Source: an uncultured Prevotellaceae bacterium (GTDB lineage Bacteria > Bacteroidota > Bacteroidia > Bacteroidales > Bacteroidaceae). Taken from it: a DNA stretch of 64,000 nt. Numbering within the stretch: position 1 is the stretch's first letter; every line of letters begins with the position of its first letter. The notes under the pieces are model-generated. The model was not told the DNA's origin, did no database searches, and saw only the letters and a program-made list of their open reading frames with translations. Positions 53,490-61,734 of the stretch are shown here, piece after piece. Where the stretch lies: positions 1-64,000 of the forward strand of contig ONLL01000017.1 in the NCBI GenBank assembly GCA_900318685.1, given 5' to 3'. The position numbers and the translations under genes were made by a program.

Positions 53490-55856
53490 TCAGAACAGAT
53501 CATTGATCACATCCTCCAGGACGTTCTCGATTTCTTCACCGTCATCCTCGTCGTAATCCTCGTTCTCACCGTGACAGGGGTCGAAGTCAGGCGTGAGGTC
53601 AAACTGGTCATTCTGACTGATGCCCAGGCTGGAGTCGGCATAGACCTTCTTCATATAGAGGGCGAAGATGGGCAGAGCTGCTGCAGCACCCTGAGCATAG
53701 GTCATGCTCTCGAAGTGGATGTCGCGATCCTCGCCGCCCACCCAGCATCCAGACACCAGCTTGGGTGCGATGCCCATGAACCATCCGTCGCTGTTGCTGT
53801 TGGTGGTACCCGTCTTTCCTCCCAGAGGAGCAGTGATGCCATATTTGGAGCGCAGACGACTACCTGTGCCTCCGTCGACGACACCACGCAGAAGGTAGAT
53901 CATCTTCTCAGCCGTCTCGTTGTCGAGCACCTCACTGCCCGGACGTGTCAGCACATCGGCACCATATACCTTGCCATCGCTGTCGACAATCTTCGTCACA
54001 TAGACGGGTGCCGAGCGATAGCCGTGATTGACAAACGTGGTGTAGGCACTGACCATCTCGGCCACCGTGTTCTCACAGGGACCCAGACAGAGCGACGGGC
54101 TGGGGTAGATGTCGGGATTGTTGAAGCCGTAGTCGTGGAGCAGCGTCTTGAAGTTCTTGGGACGGAGCACGTCGATGAGATATGCCGATACCCAGTTGTT
54201 AGAAGTCTGCAGGCCCCATTTCAGCGACACCAGCTCGCCCTCATGGGCACGGCTGCCGTTGCGTGGTGTCCAGGCCTGTCCGCTCTCCGTGTAGTAGGTG
54301 CGCTGCTCGCAGGGCACGAGCGTGCAGGGAGTCATGTTGCCTCCAGAAGGCATCATGGCCAGTGAGTAGAGGAAAGGCTTGATGGTGGAACCCACCTGTC
54401 GGCGTCCTTCCGTAGCCATATCATAGGCAAAGTGCTGGAAGTCGAGTCCTCCCACATAGGCCTTGACATGACCGTTCTGGGGAACCATGCTCATGAAACC
54501 TGTGCGCAGGAACGACTTGTAGTAGAGGATAGAGTCGAGTGGGGTAAGGGTGGTGTCACGGTCGCCATTGTAGGAGAACACCGACATCTTGACGGGTGTC
54601 CTGAAGGCTTTGTCGATCTCGTCCTGCGTGGCCCCTTCTTCATGCATCACACGGTAGCGCTCGCTCTGCCTGATGTTACGTTTGAGGATGTTCTGCACCT
54701 CACTGGCAGACAGAGAATTAGAGTAGGGGGCATTGCGGCGGTTGCGATTGCCCTGGTTGAAGATGGGCTGTAGATAACCCACGACATGCTCATAGCAGGC
54801 CTCTTCGGCATACTGCTGCATGCGCGTGTCGATGGTGGTGTAGATCTTCAGACCGTCAGTATAGATATTATAAGGTGTGCCGTCGCTCTTCAGGTTCTTG
54901 TTGCACCAGCCGTAGAGCGGGTCTTCCTCCCAAGCGATCTTGTCGAGCACATACTTATTCTTGTTCCACTCAGGATAGTCGCTGGGCTTAGGCTCCCGGG
55001 CCATCATATAGCGGCGCAGGAAATCACGGAAGTAAGTGGCCTGACCATCGTTGTGGTCGCTGACATGGAACTTCAGCTCGCTGGTCAGGTTCACCTTCAT
55101 GCAGCTGTCCATCTCTTCCTTCGACAGATAGCCTTCCTTGTACATCTGCTGCAGCACGATGTTGCGGCGCTCCTCGCTGCGCTCAGGAAAACGGCGTGGG
55201 TTGAAGTACGAGGGATTCTTACACATGCCGACCAGCGTGGCCGACTCTGTGATGGACAGTTCAGACGGTTCTTTCGAGAAATAGGTGTTGGAAGCCGTCT
55301 TGATGCCCACGGCATTGTTGAGGAAATCAAAGTAATTCAGATACATAGCGATGATCTCCTCCTTGGTGTAGCGTCGCTCCAGCTGCACGGCGATGACCCA
55401 CTCGATGGGCTTCTGCAGCATGCGTTCAGTGGTGGAGTGAGCCACGTCGCTGAACAACTGCTTGGCCAACTGCTGGGTGATGGTCGAACCACCGCCCGCA
55501 CTCTTCTGCCTGAGGATGCCTCGCTTGACGATGGCTCTCAGCAGGGCCTTGAAATCGATGCCGGCATGCTCATAGAAACGTGCGTCCTCAGTAGCTATCA
55601 GTGCGTCGACCAGCGACTGCGGCAGCTGAGAATAGTTGACCATGACACGATTCTCGCGGCTGAAACTATAGGTTCCCATCAGCTTTCCATCGGCAGAATA
55701 TACCTGTGATGCAAAGCGGTTGATGGGGTTCTGTAATTCATCAATAGGCGGCATGTAGCCGATGCGCCCGTCGGCGATGGCCCAAAACACTCCTCCCACG
55801 GCAACGATAGCCAGAAAGAGCAGTGTCCATAGTATTCCAACAAACCATTTTCTCAT
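53490..55856 (-). CDS. mrcA: Class A penicillin-binding protein (PBP1A-like)
   Basis: 788 residues. An N-terminal membrane anchor (about 5-28), a GT51 transglycosylase domain (ATEDARFYEHAGIDFKALLR, GGGSTITQQLAKQLF, GSIKTASNTYF-like GIKTASNTYFSKEPSEL) and a transpeptidase domain with RRQVGSTIKPFLYSL (Ser-x-x-Lys), TSNNWVSAYL (SxN) and GGKTGTTNSNSDGWF (KTG). Polymerises and cross-links peptidoglycan in the periplasm. The C-terminus is an acidic tail (EDYDEDDGEEIENVLEDV). Confidence 0.93.
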   Translation of the reverse strand: MRKWFVGILWTLLFLAIVAVGGVFWAIADGRIGYMPPIDELQNPINRFASQVYSADGKLMGTYSFSRENRVMVNYSQLPQSLVDALIATEDARFYEHAGIDFKALLRAIVKRGILRQKSAGGGSTITQQLAKQLFSDVAHSTTERMLQKPIEWVIAVQLERRYTKEEIIAMYLNYFDFLNNAVGIKTASNTYFSKEPSELSITESATLVGMCKNPSYFNPRRFPERSEERRNIVLQQMYKEGYLSKEEMDSCMKVNLTSELKFHVSDHNDGQATYFRDFLRRYMMAREPKPSDYPEWNKNKYVLDKIAWEEDPLYGWCNKNLKSDGTPYNIYTDGLKIYTTIDTRMQQYAEEACYEHVVGYLQPIFNQGNRNRRNAPYSNSLSASEVQNILKRNIRQSERYRVMHEEGATQDEIDKAFRTPVKMSVFSYNGDRDTTLTPLDSILYYKSFLRTGFMSMVPQNGHVKAYVGGLDFQHFAYDMATEGRRQVGSTIKPFLYSLAMMPSGGNMTPCTLVPCEQRTYYTESGQAWTPRNGSRAHEGELVSLKWGLQTSNNWVSAYLIDVLRPKNFKTLLHDYGFNNPDIYPSPSLCLGPCENTVAEMVSAYTTFVNHGYRSAPVYVTKIVDSDGKVYGADVLTRPGSEVLDNETAEKMIYLLRGVVDGGTGSRLRSKYGITAPLGGKTGTTNSNSDGWFMGIAPKLVSGCWVGGEDRDIHFESMTYAQGAAAALPIFALYMKKVYADSSLGISQNDQFDLTPDFDPCHGENEDYDEDDGEEIENVLEDVINDLF

Positions 55857-55864
55857 ATCGCCTA

Positions 55865-55872
55865 CAAAGGTA
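55865..55872 (-). promoter_or_regulatory. -7 box of the PBP1A gene
   Basis: TACCTTTG on the minus strand, eight bases before the ATG. The -33 region is taken up by a heptanucleotide array (55883-55910). Confidence 0.6.
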
Positions 55873-55882
55873 CGAAAAAGAT

Positions 55883-56050
55883 TTGAGGTTTGAGGTTTGA
55901 GAGTTGAGATTTATGCCATACCTTGGTTTTTTTTAACAAATCTCAACTCTCATCCCCTCAAATCTCAATTCTCAAATCTCAATTCTCAAATCTCAATTCT
56001 CAATTCTCAAATCTCAATTCTCAAATCTCAATTCTCAAATCTCAAATCCC
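55883..56050. repeat. Two opposed heptanucleotide arrays (TTGAGGT and AATCTCA/ATTCTCA)
   Basis: Four units from 55883 (TTGAGGT twice, TTGAGAG, TTGAGAT) face about fifteen units of AATCTCA or ATTCTCA from 55939 to 56044 (one unit is 8 bp). The two arrays are reverse complements in part and can fold into a long hairpin. The right end stops just before the rprY stop; the left end is beside the PBP1A promoter. Confidence 0.8.
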
Positions 56051-56749
56051 TTAGTCTTCCTCGGGCGTGATGAGCTTGTAGCCCTTACCGTGGATGTTGA
56101 TGATCTCGATTTGCGGATCGTCCTTGAGGTGCTTGCGCAGCTTGGTGATGTAGACGTCCATCGAGCGGGCGTTGAAGTAGTTGTCGTCTATCCAGATGGT
56201 CTTCAGGGCGAAGTCACGCTGCAGGATCTCGTTGGCGTGCGAGCAGAGCAGTGCCAGCAGTTCGTTCTCCTTGGTGGTCAGCTTACGCTGTTCGTTGCCG
56301 ATGGAGAGCAGCTGCTTCTGGGTGTCGAATGTGAACTTTCCGATATGGTAGAGTGTGGACTCCTTGTTCTTCTTACCCCTGACGCGACGCAGGATGGCCT
56401 CAATACGGAACACGAGCTCCTCCATCGAGAAGGGCTTGGTGATGTAGTCGTCAGCACCCAGCTTGAATCCCTCGAGGATGTCCTCCTTCTGCGTCTTGGC
56501 TGTCAGGAAGATGATGGGCACCTCGGGATTGGCAGAACGGATGTCCTGAGCCAGCGTGTAGCCGTCTTTCTTAGGCATCATCACGTCGAGCACACAGATG
56601 TCGAACTTGGCCTTCAAGAAGGTTTTGTAACCAATCTCGCCGTCGGCGCAGAGCTCAGCCTCATAGCCTTTGGCTGCCAGATACTCTCTCAGTAGCATGC
56701 CGAGGTTCTCGTCGTCCTCGCACAGCAAAATTTTCAGGTTGTCGTCCAT
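56051..56749 (-). CDS. rprY: OmpR-family response regulator, RprY-like
   Basis: 232 residues. Receiver domain with the acidic pocket (LCEDDEN), phospho-acceptor Asp in CVLDVMMPKKDGY (about residue 54), LTAKTQKED and ADDYITKPF, then a winged-helix domain (LTTKENELLALLCSHANEIL, YITKLRKHLKDDPQIEIINI). Close in sequence style to RprY of Bacteroides. Partner kinase 63 bp upstream. Confidence 0.9.
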   Translation of the reverse strand: MDDNLKILLCEDDENLGMLLREYLAAKGYEAELCADGEIGYKTFLKAKFDICVLDVMMPKKDGYTLAQDIRSANPEVPIIFLTAKTQKEDILEGFKLGADDYITKPFSMEELVFRIEAILRRVRGKKNKESTLYHIGKFTFDTQKQLLSIGNEQRKLTTKENELLALLCSHANEILQRDFALKTIWIDDNYFNARSMDVYITKLRKHLKDDPQIEIINIHGKGYKLITPEED

Positions 56750-56812
56750 AACTTTGAAGATTTACAATTAAACAATTTACGATTTACTATTAATTTCCGA
56801 TTTTAACTATTG

Positions 56813-58384
56813 CTATTTACCGTCGCCGGCATCCTCATGCAGGACGGGCAGCGATATGGTGAACTTAGTGCCCTTGCCCAGCTCGCTCTCGCAGCGGATG
56901 TCGCCCTCGTGGAGGTTGATGATTCGCTTGACGTATGCCAGGCCCAGTCCGAATCCTTTCACGTCGTGCACATTACCCGTATGGACACGATAGAACTTCT
57001 CGAAGATCTTCTTCACGTTCTCGCGCTTGATGCCCTGACCATTGTCGGCGATGGAGAAGCAGAGGCGGTCGTTCTCGTTCCAGGTGCGGATATGAATGTC
57101 GACGGGCTGGTCGGGCTTGCGGTATTTCACTGCGTTGTCCATCAGGTTGGTAATGGCATTCTGGAAATGCACCTCATCGACGTAGATGGCAGAGTCGACA
57201 GCTTCTATCTCCATGTCAATCTTACCGCCAGTATGCTCCACACGCAGGGTGAAGGTGGTAGCCGTCTGTTCGAGCAGTTCATTAAGGTCGAGCTCTTTCT
57301 TCTTGAAGGATACCGACTTACGGTCGAACATCGACATCTGCAGAACCTTCTCAACGAGGAAGCGCAGGCGCTTTGACTCATCGTTGATGACGCCTCCCAG
57401 GTGCTTCTGCATCTGTGGGCTCTTCGGCACGGAGTCGTCGCCCAGCATCTGCGCTGCCAGCGAGATGGATGAGATGGGAGTCTTCAGCTCGTGCGTCATA
57501 TTATTGATGAAGTCGTTCTTGATCTCAGAGTAACGCTTCTGCCGGAAGATGACCACTATGGTGAAGATGAACGTCACCAGCAGCACCAGCGTGAAGATGA
57601 CGGCAGGTATCATGAAGCGCACGGAGGAGTAGATATACTTCGACATCTCGGGGAAATGGATTCTCACCACGCCCATCTTCGACGCAGGGTCGTTGTGGAA
57701 GAGCGTCTGGGTATAGGTCTTGTCCGATCCCTTCTCGTCATAGTCCGGGCAGCGGTACACCTCACGTCCGTCGGCAGTAGCCACGGTGAAATGGTAGTTG
57801 AGGTTGATGCCGTTGTTCTGCAGCCCTTCGCGGATGTCAGCATCGAGCAGTCTGAAGTTGATGCGCTCCTTCAGCGGCTTGTCGCTGGCAGTATATAGAA
57901 TATTGTATACCACCTCGTCGAGCAGTGCCTTCTGATAGACATAGCGGGTGCGCACTATCTCCTGCATCGACTTCGTTGCCTCGGCCAGCGTGTTGTTGTC
58001 GGTCTTCATGATGATGGCCTTGGGGATGGTGGGAGGCTTGGTGGCAAATGTCTTCAGTTCGAAGGCAGAGTAGACGGTGCCGTCGTCGGCCGACACAGAG
58101 AACTCATGCTGCTGATGAATCGAGCCGCTGATGCCGTCGACCACAGTAGTGTCCTGTGTGTAGGCACGCCGTTCGACATCGTTCACGTCCTTCTCCAGAT
58201 AGCGGAGTGTCTCGTTCATCTCCAGGTTGTGCGATGCCTGATAGAGACTACGGGTGACGCTCTCGTCAAACTGCTCCTGCTTCATCTTGGCCATTTCCTC
58301 GATGTAGGAGATTTGCACGTAGAGCAACCCGAGGAACGAAAGTCCCATCACGATGGCTATAGTCCATATCGTAGATTTCTTCAT
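56813..58384 (-). CDS. rprX: Sensor histidine kinase, RprX-like
   Basis: 523 residues. A first membrane helix (about 7-27), a periplasmic sensor part, a second helix (about 260-285), then the H-box FINNMTHELKTPISSISLAA (about residue 305), N-box FQNAITNLMDNAVKYR, G1 CFSIADNGQGI and G2 GFGLGLAYVKRI. Membrane sensor of an RprXY-type system, probably for envelope conditions. Confidence 0.9.
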   Translation of the reverse strand: MKKSTIWTIAIVMGLSFLGLLYVQISYIEEMAKMKQEQFDESVTRSLYQASHNLEMNETLRYLEKDVNDVERRAYTQDTTVVDGISGSIHQQHEFSVSADDGTVYSAFELKTFATKPPTIPKAIIMKTDNNTLAEATKSMQEIVRTRYVYQKALLDEVVYNILYTASDKPLKERINFRLLDADIREGLQNNGINLNYHFTVATADGREVYRCPDYDEKGSDKTYTQTLFHNDPASKMGVVRIHFPEMSKYIYSSVRFMIPAVIFTLVLLVTFIFTIVVIFRQKRYSEIKNDFINNMTHELKTPISSISLAAQMLGDDSVPKSPQMQKHLGGVINDESKRLRFLVEKVLQMSMFDRKSVSFKKKELDLNELLEQTATTFTLRVEHTGGKIDMEIEAVDSAIYVDEVHFQNAITNLMDNAVKYRKPDQPVDIHIRTWNENDRLCFSIADNGQGIKRENVKKIFEKFYRVHTGNVHDVKGFGLGLAYVKRIINLHEGDIRCESELGKGTKFTISLPVLHEDAGDGK

Positions 58385-58407
58385 CTCTTTCTGACTTTTT
58401 GTTGGTG

Positions 58408-58415
58408 CAAAGTTA
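58408..58415 (-). promoter_or_regulatory. -7 box of rprXY
   Basis: TAACTTTG on the minus strand, 23 bases before the rprX ATG; -33 not recognisable. Confidence 0.5.
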
Positions 58416-58526
58416 GTATTATTTCGAAGAATGAAGAAGAATTAAGTTAATTATTTCCGTTAATTTTAACCATATTAACTGAAATCATTGCATTTATTTC
58501 AAAATAATGAATTTGACAACGGCAGA

Positions 58527-58549
58527 CAAAGGTCTCAGAAAGACCTTTG
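58527..58549. promoter_or_regulatory. Palindrome of opposed ACCTTTG motifs between rprX and the antiporter
   Basis: CAAAGGTCT (58527-58535), loop CAGAA, AGACCTTTG (58541-58549): perfect 9-bp arms. It resembles the palindromes at 64-100 and 36741-36778, which also consist of inverted -7-like motifs. Confidence 0.45.
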
Positions 58550-58606
58550 CGCACGCTTGCCTCGTTTTTTTTGCAAAAAGAATGCATGCTTTTCAAAAAA
58601 AAAGCT

Positions 58607-58614
58607 TACCTTTG
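58607..58614 (+). promoter_or_regulatory. -7 box of the CPA2 antiporter gene
   Basis: TACCTTTG, 25 bases before the ATG. No TTTG at the -33 spacing. Confidence 0.55.
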
Positions 58615-58639
58615 CATGCGTTAAACTATTCTATTGAAC

Positions 58640-60895
58640 ATGGGAGAACTACCTGCACTCGTACAAGACCTGGCTCTTATCCTCGTTGTGGCCGGAGCCG
58701 TCACGCTGTTGTTCAAGAAGCTGAAACAACCGCTTGTCCTTGGCTATATCGTAGCTGGTTTTCTGGTGTCGCCCCACATGCCCTATATCTCGTCGGTGGT
58801 CGACATGGACAATATCCACCTCTGGGCTGACATCGGCGTGATGTTCCTGCTGTTTTCGCTGGGCCTGGATTTCTCGTTCAAGAAGATCCTGAAGATGGGA
58901 GCATCGCCCATCATCTCCACCATCTGCATCATCTTCTGCATGTCGATACTGGGCATCGTCGTGGGCCAGCTCTTCGGTTGGTCGAAGATGGACTGCATCT
59001 TCCTGGGCGGAATGCTTGCCATGTCGTCCACCACTATTATATATAAGGCGTTCGACGACCTGGGCCTGCGCCAGCAGCAGTTTGCGGGTCTGGTGATGTC
59101 GGTGCTCATCCTCGAGGATATCCTTGCCATTGTGATGATGGTGATGCTGTCGGCCATTGCCGAGGGCAATCTCGAGGGAGGCAAGATGCTGCAGTCGGTG
59201 GTGAAGATAGGCTTCTTCCTTGTGCTGTGGCTCGTGGTGGGCATCTTTGCCGTGCCGCTGTTCCTGCGTCAGGTGCGCCCGCTGGTCAATGCCGAGGTGC
59301 TGCTCATCGTGTCGCTGGGTCTCTGCTGTGCTATGGCAGTATTCTCCACCAAGGTAGGCTTCTCGTCGGCCTTCGGAGCATTCATCATGGGTAGCATCCT
59401 GGCCGAGACCATCGAGGCCGAGCGCATAGAGAAGCTGGTGGAGCCCGTGAAGAACCTCTTCGGAGCCATCTTCTTCGTGTCGGTAGGCATGCTGGTCGAT
59501 CCTCAGATCCTCCTCGAGTATGCGCTGCCCATCTTCGTCCTCGTGATGACCATCCTCGTGGGCCAGTCGGTGTTCGGATCGTTTGCCTTCATGCTGGGCG
59601 GCGAGAGCCTGAAGAGCGCCATGCGCTGCGGATTCTCGATGGCTCAGATAGGTGAGTTCTCGTTCATCATCGCATCACTCGGACTGGCTCTCGGAGTGAT
59701 CAGCGACTTCCTATATCCGGTCGTGGTGGCCGTATCAGTTATTACCACATTCCTCACACCTTACATGATACGGCTTGCCACACCGGCTTATAATGCCCTT
59801 GAGCACAGGCTGCCGTCGAGGCTCATCAGCACGCTCAACCAGCTCTCGATGAGTCATCCCAACACCACCCAGCACAGCAAGTGGAAGCGCCTGCTGCTGC
59901 AGATGACCATCAACACGCTGGTCTACGGCATCCTCTCTACGGCCGTCATCGTGGTGATGTTCATGCTGTTCCATCCTTTCCTCAGCAGGGCGCTGCAGGG
60001 AGCATGGTATGCCAATGTCATCACTGCCGTGCTCACCGTGCTGCTGCTGTCGCCGTTCCTTCGTGCGATGATGATGAAGAAGAACCACAGCGAGGAGTGG
60101 AAGGCACTGTGGCATGAGAGCAACCGCAACCATCTGCCGCTGATTTTCACCGTGCTCGTCAGAATGGTCTTTGCTGCCTCGCTGGTGTTCTATGTATGCC
60201 GCAAGCTCACCGACCTCAACATCTTCCTTGTCATCCTGATAGGCATCGTGGCCGTGCTGCTCATCATCCCCTCGCGATGGGTCAAGCACCGCAGCATCAT
60301 GCTCGAGCGCCTGTTCATCAACAACTTGCGCTCACGCGACATCGAGGCTCAGGTGCACGGCAAGCGCCGACCGTTCTATGAGGGCCGATTGCTCGACCGT
60401 GATATCCACATAGCCGACTTCGTCATTCCCCAGAACTCGCTTTGGGCGGGCATGTCGCTCATGCAGCTCAGCCTCGGGCGCAAGTATGGCGTACACGTCA
60501 GCAGCATCCTCCGAGGTAACAACCGCCTGAACATCCCTGACGGCAAGGACCTGCTCTTCCCCCTCGACCGCATACAGGTCATCGGCAGCGACACCCAGCT
60601 GGCTGCCATGCAGGCTGCCCTGGAGAAGGAGGTGCATGGCGATGATGTGCAGCTGGAGAAGCGCGAGATGAAGCTGCGCCAGCTCATCATTGGCCAGGAG
60701 AGCCCGTTCATAGGCAAGACCCTGGAGGAGAGCGGCATCCGTCGTTTCTACAACTGCATGGTGGTGGGTCTCGAGGAGGGCAAGGAGAACCTCTCTCCCT
60801 TCAAGCCCACCCGTCAGTTCCAGGAGGGCGACATCATCTGGCTGGTTGGCGAGGAGGAGGATCTCGACCGCCTGATGCATCCTGCCAAGCGGTGA
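58640..60895 (+). CDS. CPA2-type cation:proton antiporter with C-terminal RCK domain
   Basis: 752 residues. About twelve membrane helices of the KefB/CPA2 type (PLVLGYIVAGFLVSPHMPYI, FSLGLDFSFKKILKMG, ALGAFIMG-like FGAFIMGSILAETIEAERIE, FFVSVGMLVDPQ), an extra helical block (about 415-560) and a C-terminal RCK_C/TrkA-C-like domain (LRQLIIGQESPFIGKTLEES). Exports K+ or Na+ against protons. ATG 58640 is used rather than the TTG two codons earlier. Confidence 0.88.
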   Translation: MGELPALVQDLALILVVAGAVTLLFKKLKQPLVLGYIVAGFLVSPHMPYISSVVDMDNIHLWADIGVMFLLFSLGLDFSFKKILKMGASPIISTICIIFCMSILGIVVGQLFGWSKMDCIFLGGMLAMSSTTIIYKAFDDLGLRQQQFAGLVMSVLILEDILAIVMMVMLSAIAEGNLEGGKMLQSVVKIGFFLVLWLVVGIFAVPLFLRQVRPLVNAEVLLIVSLGLCCAMAVFSTKVGFSSAFGAFIMGSILAETIEAERIEKLVEPVKNLFGAIFFVSVGMLVDPQILLEYALPIFVLVMTILVGQSVFGSFAFMLGGESLKSAMRCGFSMAQIGEFSFIIASLGLALGVISDFLYPVVVAVSVITTFLTPYMIRLATPAYNALEHRLPSRLISTLNQLSMSHPNTTQHSKWKRLLLQMTINTLVYGILSTAVIVVMFMLFHPFLSRALQGAWYANVITAVLTVLLLSPFLRAMMMKKNHSEEWKALWHESNRNHLPLIFTVLVRMVFAASLVFYVCRKLTDLNIFLVILIGIVAVLLIIPSRWVKHRSIMLERLFINNLRSRDIEAQVHGKRRPFYEGRLLDRDIHIADFVIPQNSLWAGMSLMQLSLGRKYGVHVSSILRGNNRLNIPDGKDLLFPLDRIQVIGSDTQLAAMQAALEKEVHGDDVQLEKREMKLRQLIIGQESPFIGKTLEESGIRRFYNCMVVGLEEGKENLSPFKPTRQFQEGDIIWLVGEEEDLDRLMHPAKR

Positions 60896-60987
60896 GAGGA
60901 TTGAAGCAAGGGCAATGAGAGAGTAGGCTCCGAACCTGTTTAACGTTTTTTTTGAGACGTGAAGTATGTGATTTCGGAAAAAATGCC

Positions 60988-60995
60988 TACCTTTG
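60988..60995 (+). promoter_or_regulatory. -7 box of the mntA-like gene
   Basis: TACCTTTG, 59 bases before the ATG at 61055; no -33 box at normal spacing. Confidence 0.45.
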
Positions 60996-61054
60996 CCAAC
61001 GATATAATACAAAGAAAGTATGCCTCAGCTAATTATCACATTGAAAGCAGTCCT

Positions 61055-61354
61055 ATGAGCAGAGAAGCAATACAACAGACCATAGCCGAATACTTCAAGA
61101 CCCAGCCCGTCCTGAAGGCATGGCTCTTCGGCTCTTATGCCCGTGGGGAGGAGACCGAGGACAGCGATGTGGATTTATTGGTAAAGTTCGACCGCAGCCT
61201 CCCGATAGGTCTATTTGCCTATATACGCATGCATCGCGAACTGGAAGTGAAACTGGGCCGAAAGGTTGATCTCATAGAGGAAGGAACCCTCCGCCCTGCT
61301 GCGCAAAAGACAGCAAATCGTGATTTAAAGGTGATTTATGAGAGAAGCAATTAG
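61055..61354 (+). CDS. mntA: MntA-type nucleotidyltransferase antitoxin
   Basis: 99 residues. Minimal nucleotidyltransferase fold with the active-site signature KAWLFGSYARGEETEDSDVDLLV (Gly-Ser and two metal-binding Asp, D-x-D) and a third acidic site in KVDLIEEG. In HepT/MntA pairs this protein AMPylates and inactivates the HEPN toxin. The catalytic residues are intact although the adjoining toxin is broken. The start at 61055 matches the family; an upstream in-frame start overlaps the promoter. It overlaps hepT by 17 bp. Confidence 0.8.
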   Translation: MSREAIQQTIAEYFKTQPVLKAWLFGSYARGEETEDSDVDLLVKFDRSLPIGLFAYIRMHRELEVKLGRKVDLIEEGTLRPAAQKTANRDLKVIYERSN

Positions 61355-61549
61355 AGACATTGACCGTCTTCGCCATATTGACGAGTGCATAGAGCATATC
61401 AATGACTACCTCAATGGGAAGTCATTCGAGGATATGAAAGCAAACATCATGTGCTATCATGCTGTCGTCTACAATACTACACCAACGACTTACCTGTCTT
61501 TCAAAAACAAATTGCACAGTACATAGAGGAATTAAGCAATAATGTATAA
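61338..61549 (+). pseudogene. hepT: HepT toxin gene, internally deleted and frameshifted
   Basis: The first 45 residues match HepT (MREAIRDIDRLRHIDECIEHI, SFEDMKANIMCYHAVVYN). The frame then jumps: a different frame gives a HepT-like C-terminus LPVFQKQIAQYIEELSNNV ending at 61547-61549. About 40-50 residues between, including the catalytic R-x4-H-x-Y motif, are missing. The zero-frame product ends near 61526 with an unrelated tail. Toxin activity must be lost. Confidence 0.75.
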
Positions 61550-61620
61550 CCCCTAAAAAACCAGATGAATTGCCTATGGGCTAAGATAGAAAACAAAACA
61601 TACACGTTGAAGCACATCAT

Positions 61621-61670
61621 AACGAAAAAACGGCAAGGCCCCCAATCGCGGAGACCTTGCCTTTTTCGTT
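61621..61670. terminator. Bidirectional terminator
   Basis: GGCAAGG (61632-61638) pairs with CCTTGCC (61655-61661), extended by an A-run on the left and TTTTTCG on the right. It separates the hepT remnant from the convergent mobile-element gene. Confidence 0.75.
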
Positions 61671-61734
61671 TGTAGCAGAAGAGAAATGCTTCCTGTCGAC
61701 AAGTGACTTTCTTACTTTCTTACTTCACGCTTGT

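Noticed and set aside
54786-55709. Long plus-strand frame opposite the PBP1A gene
   Set aside because: The minus-strand frame carries all GT51 and transpeptidase motifs; this one has none.
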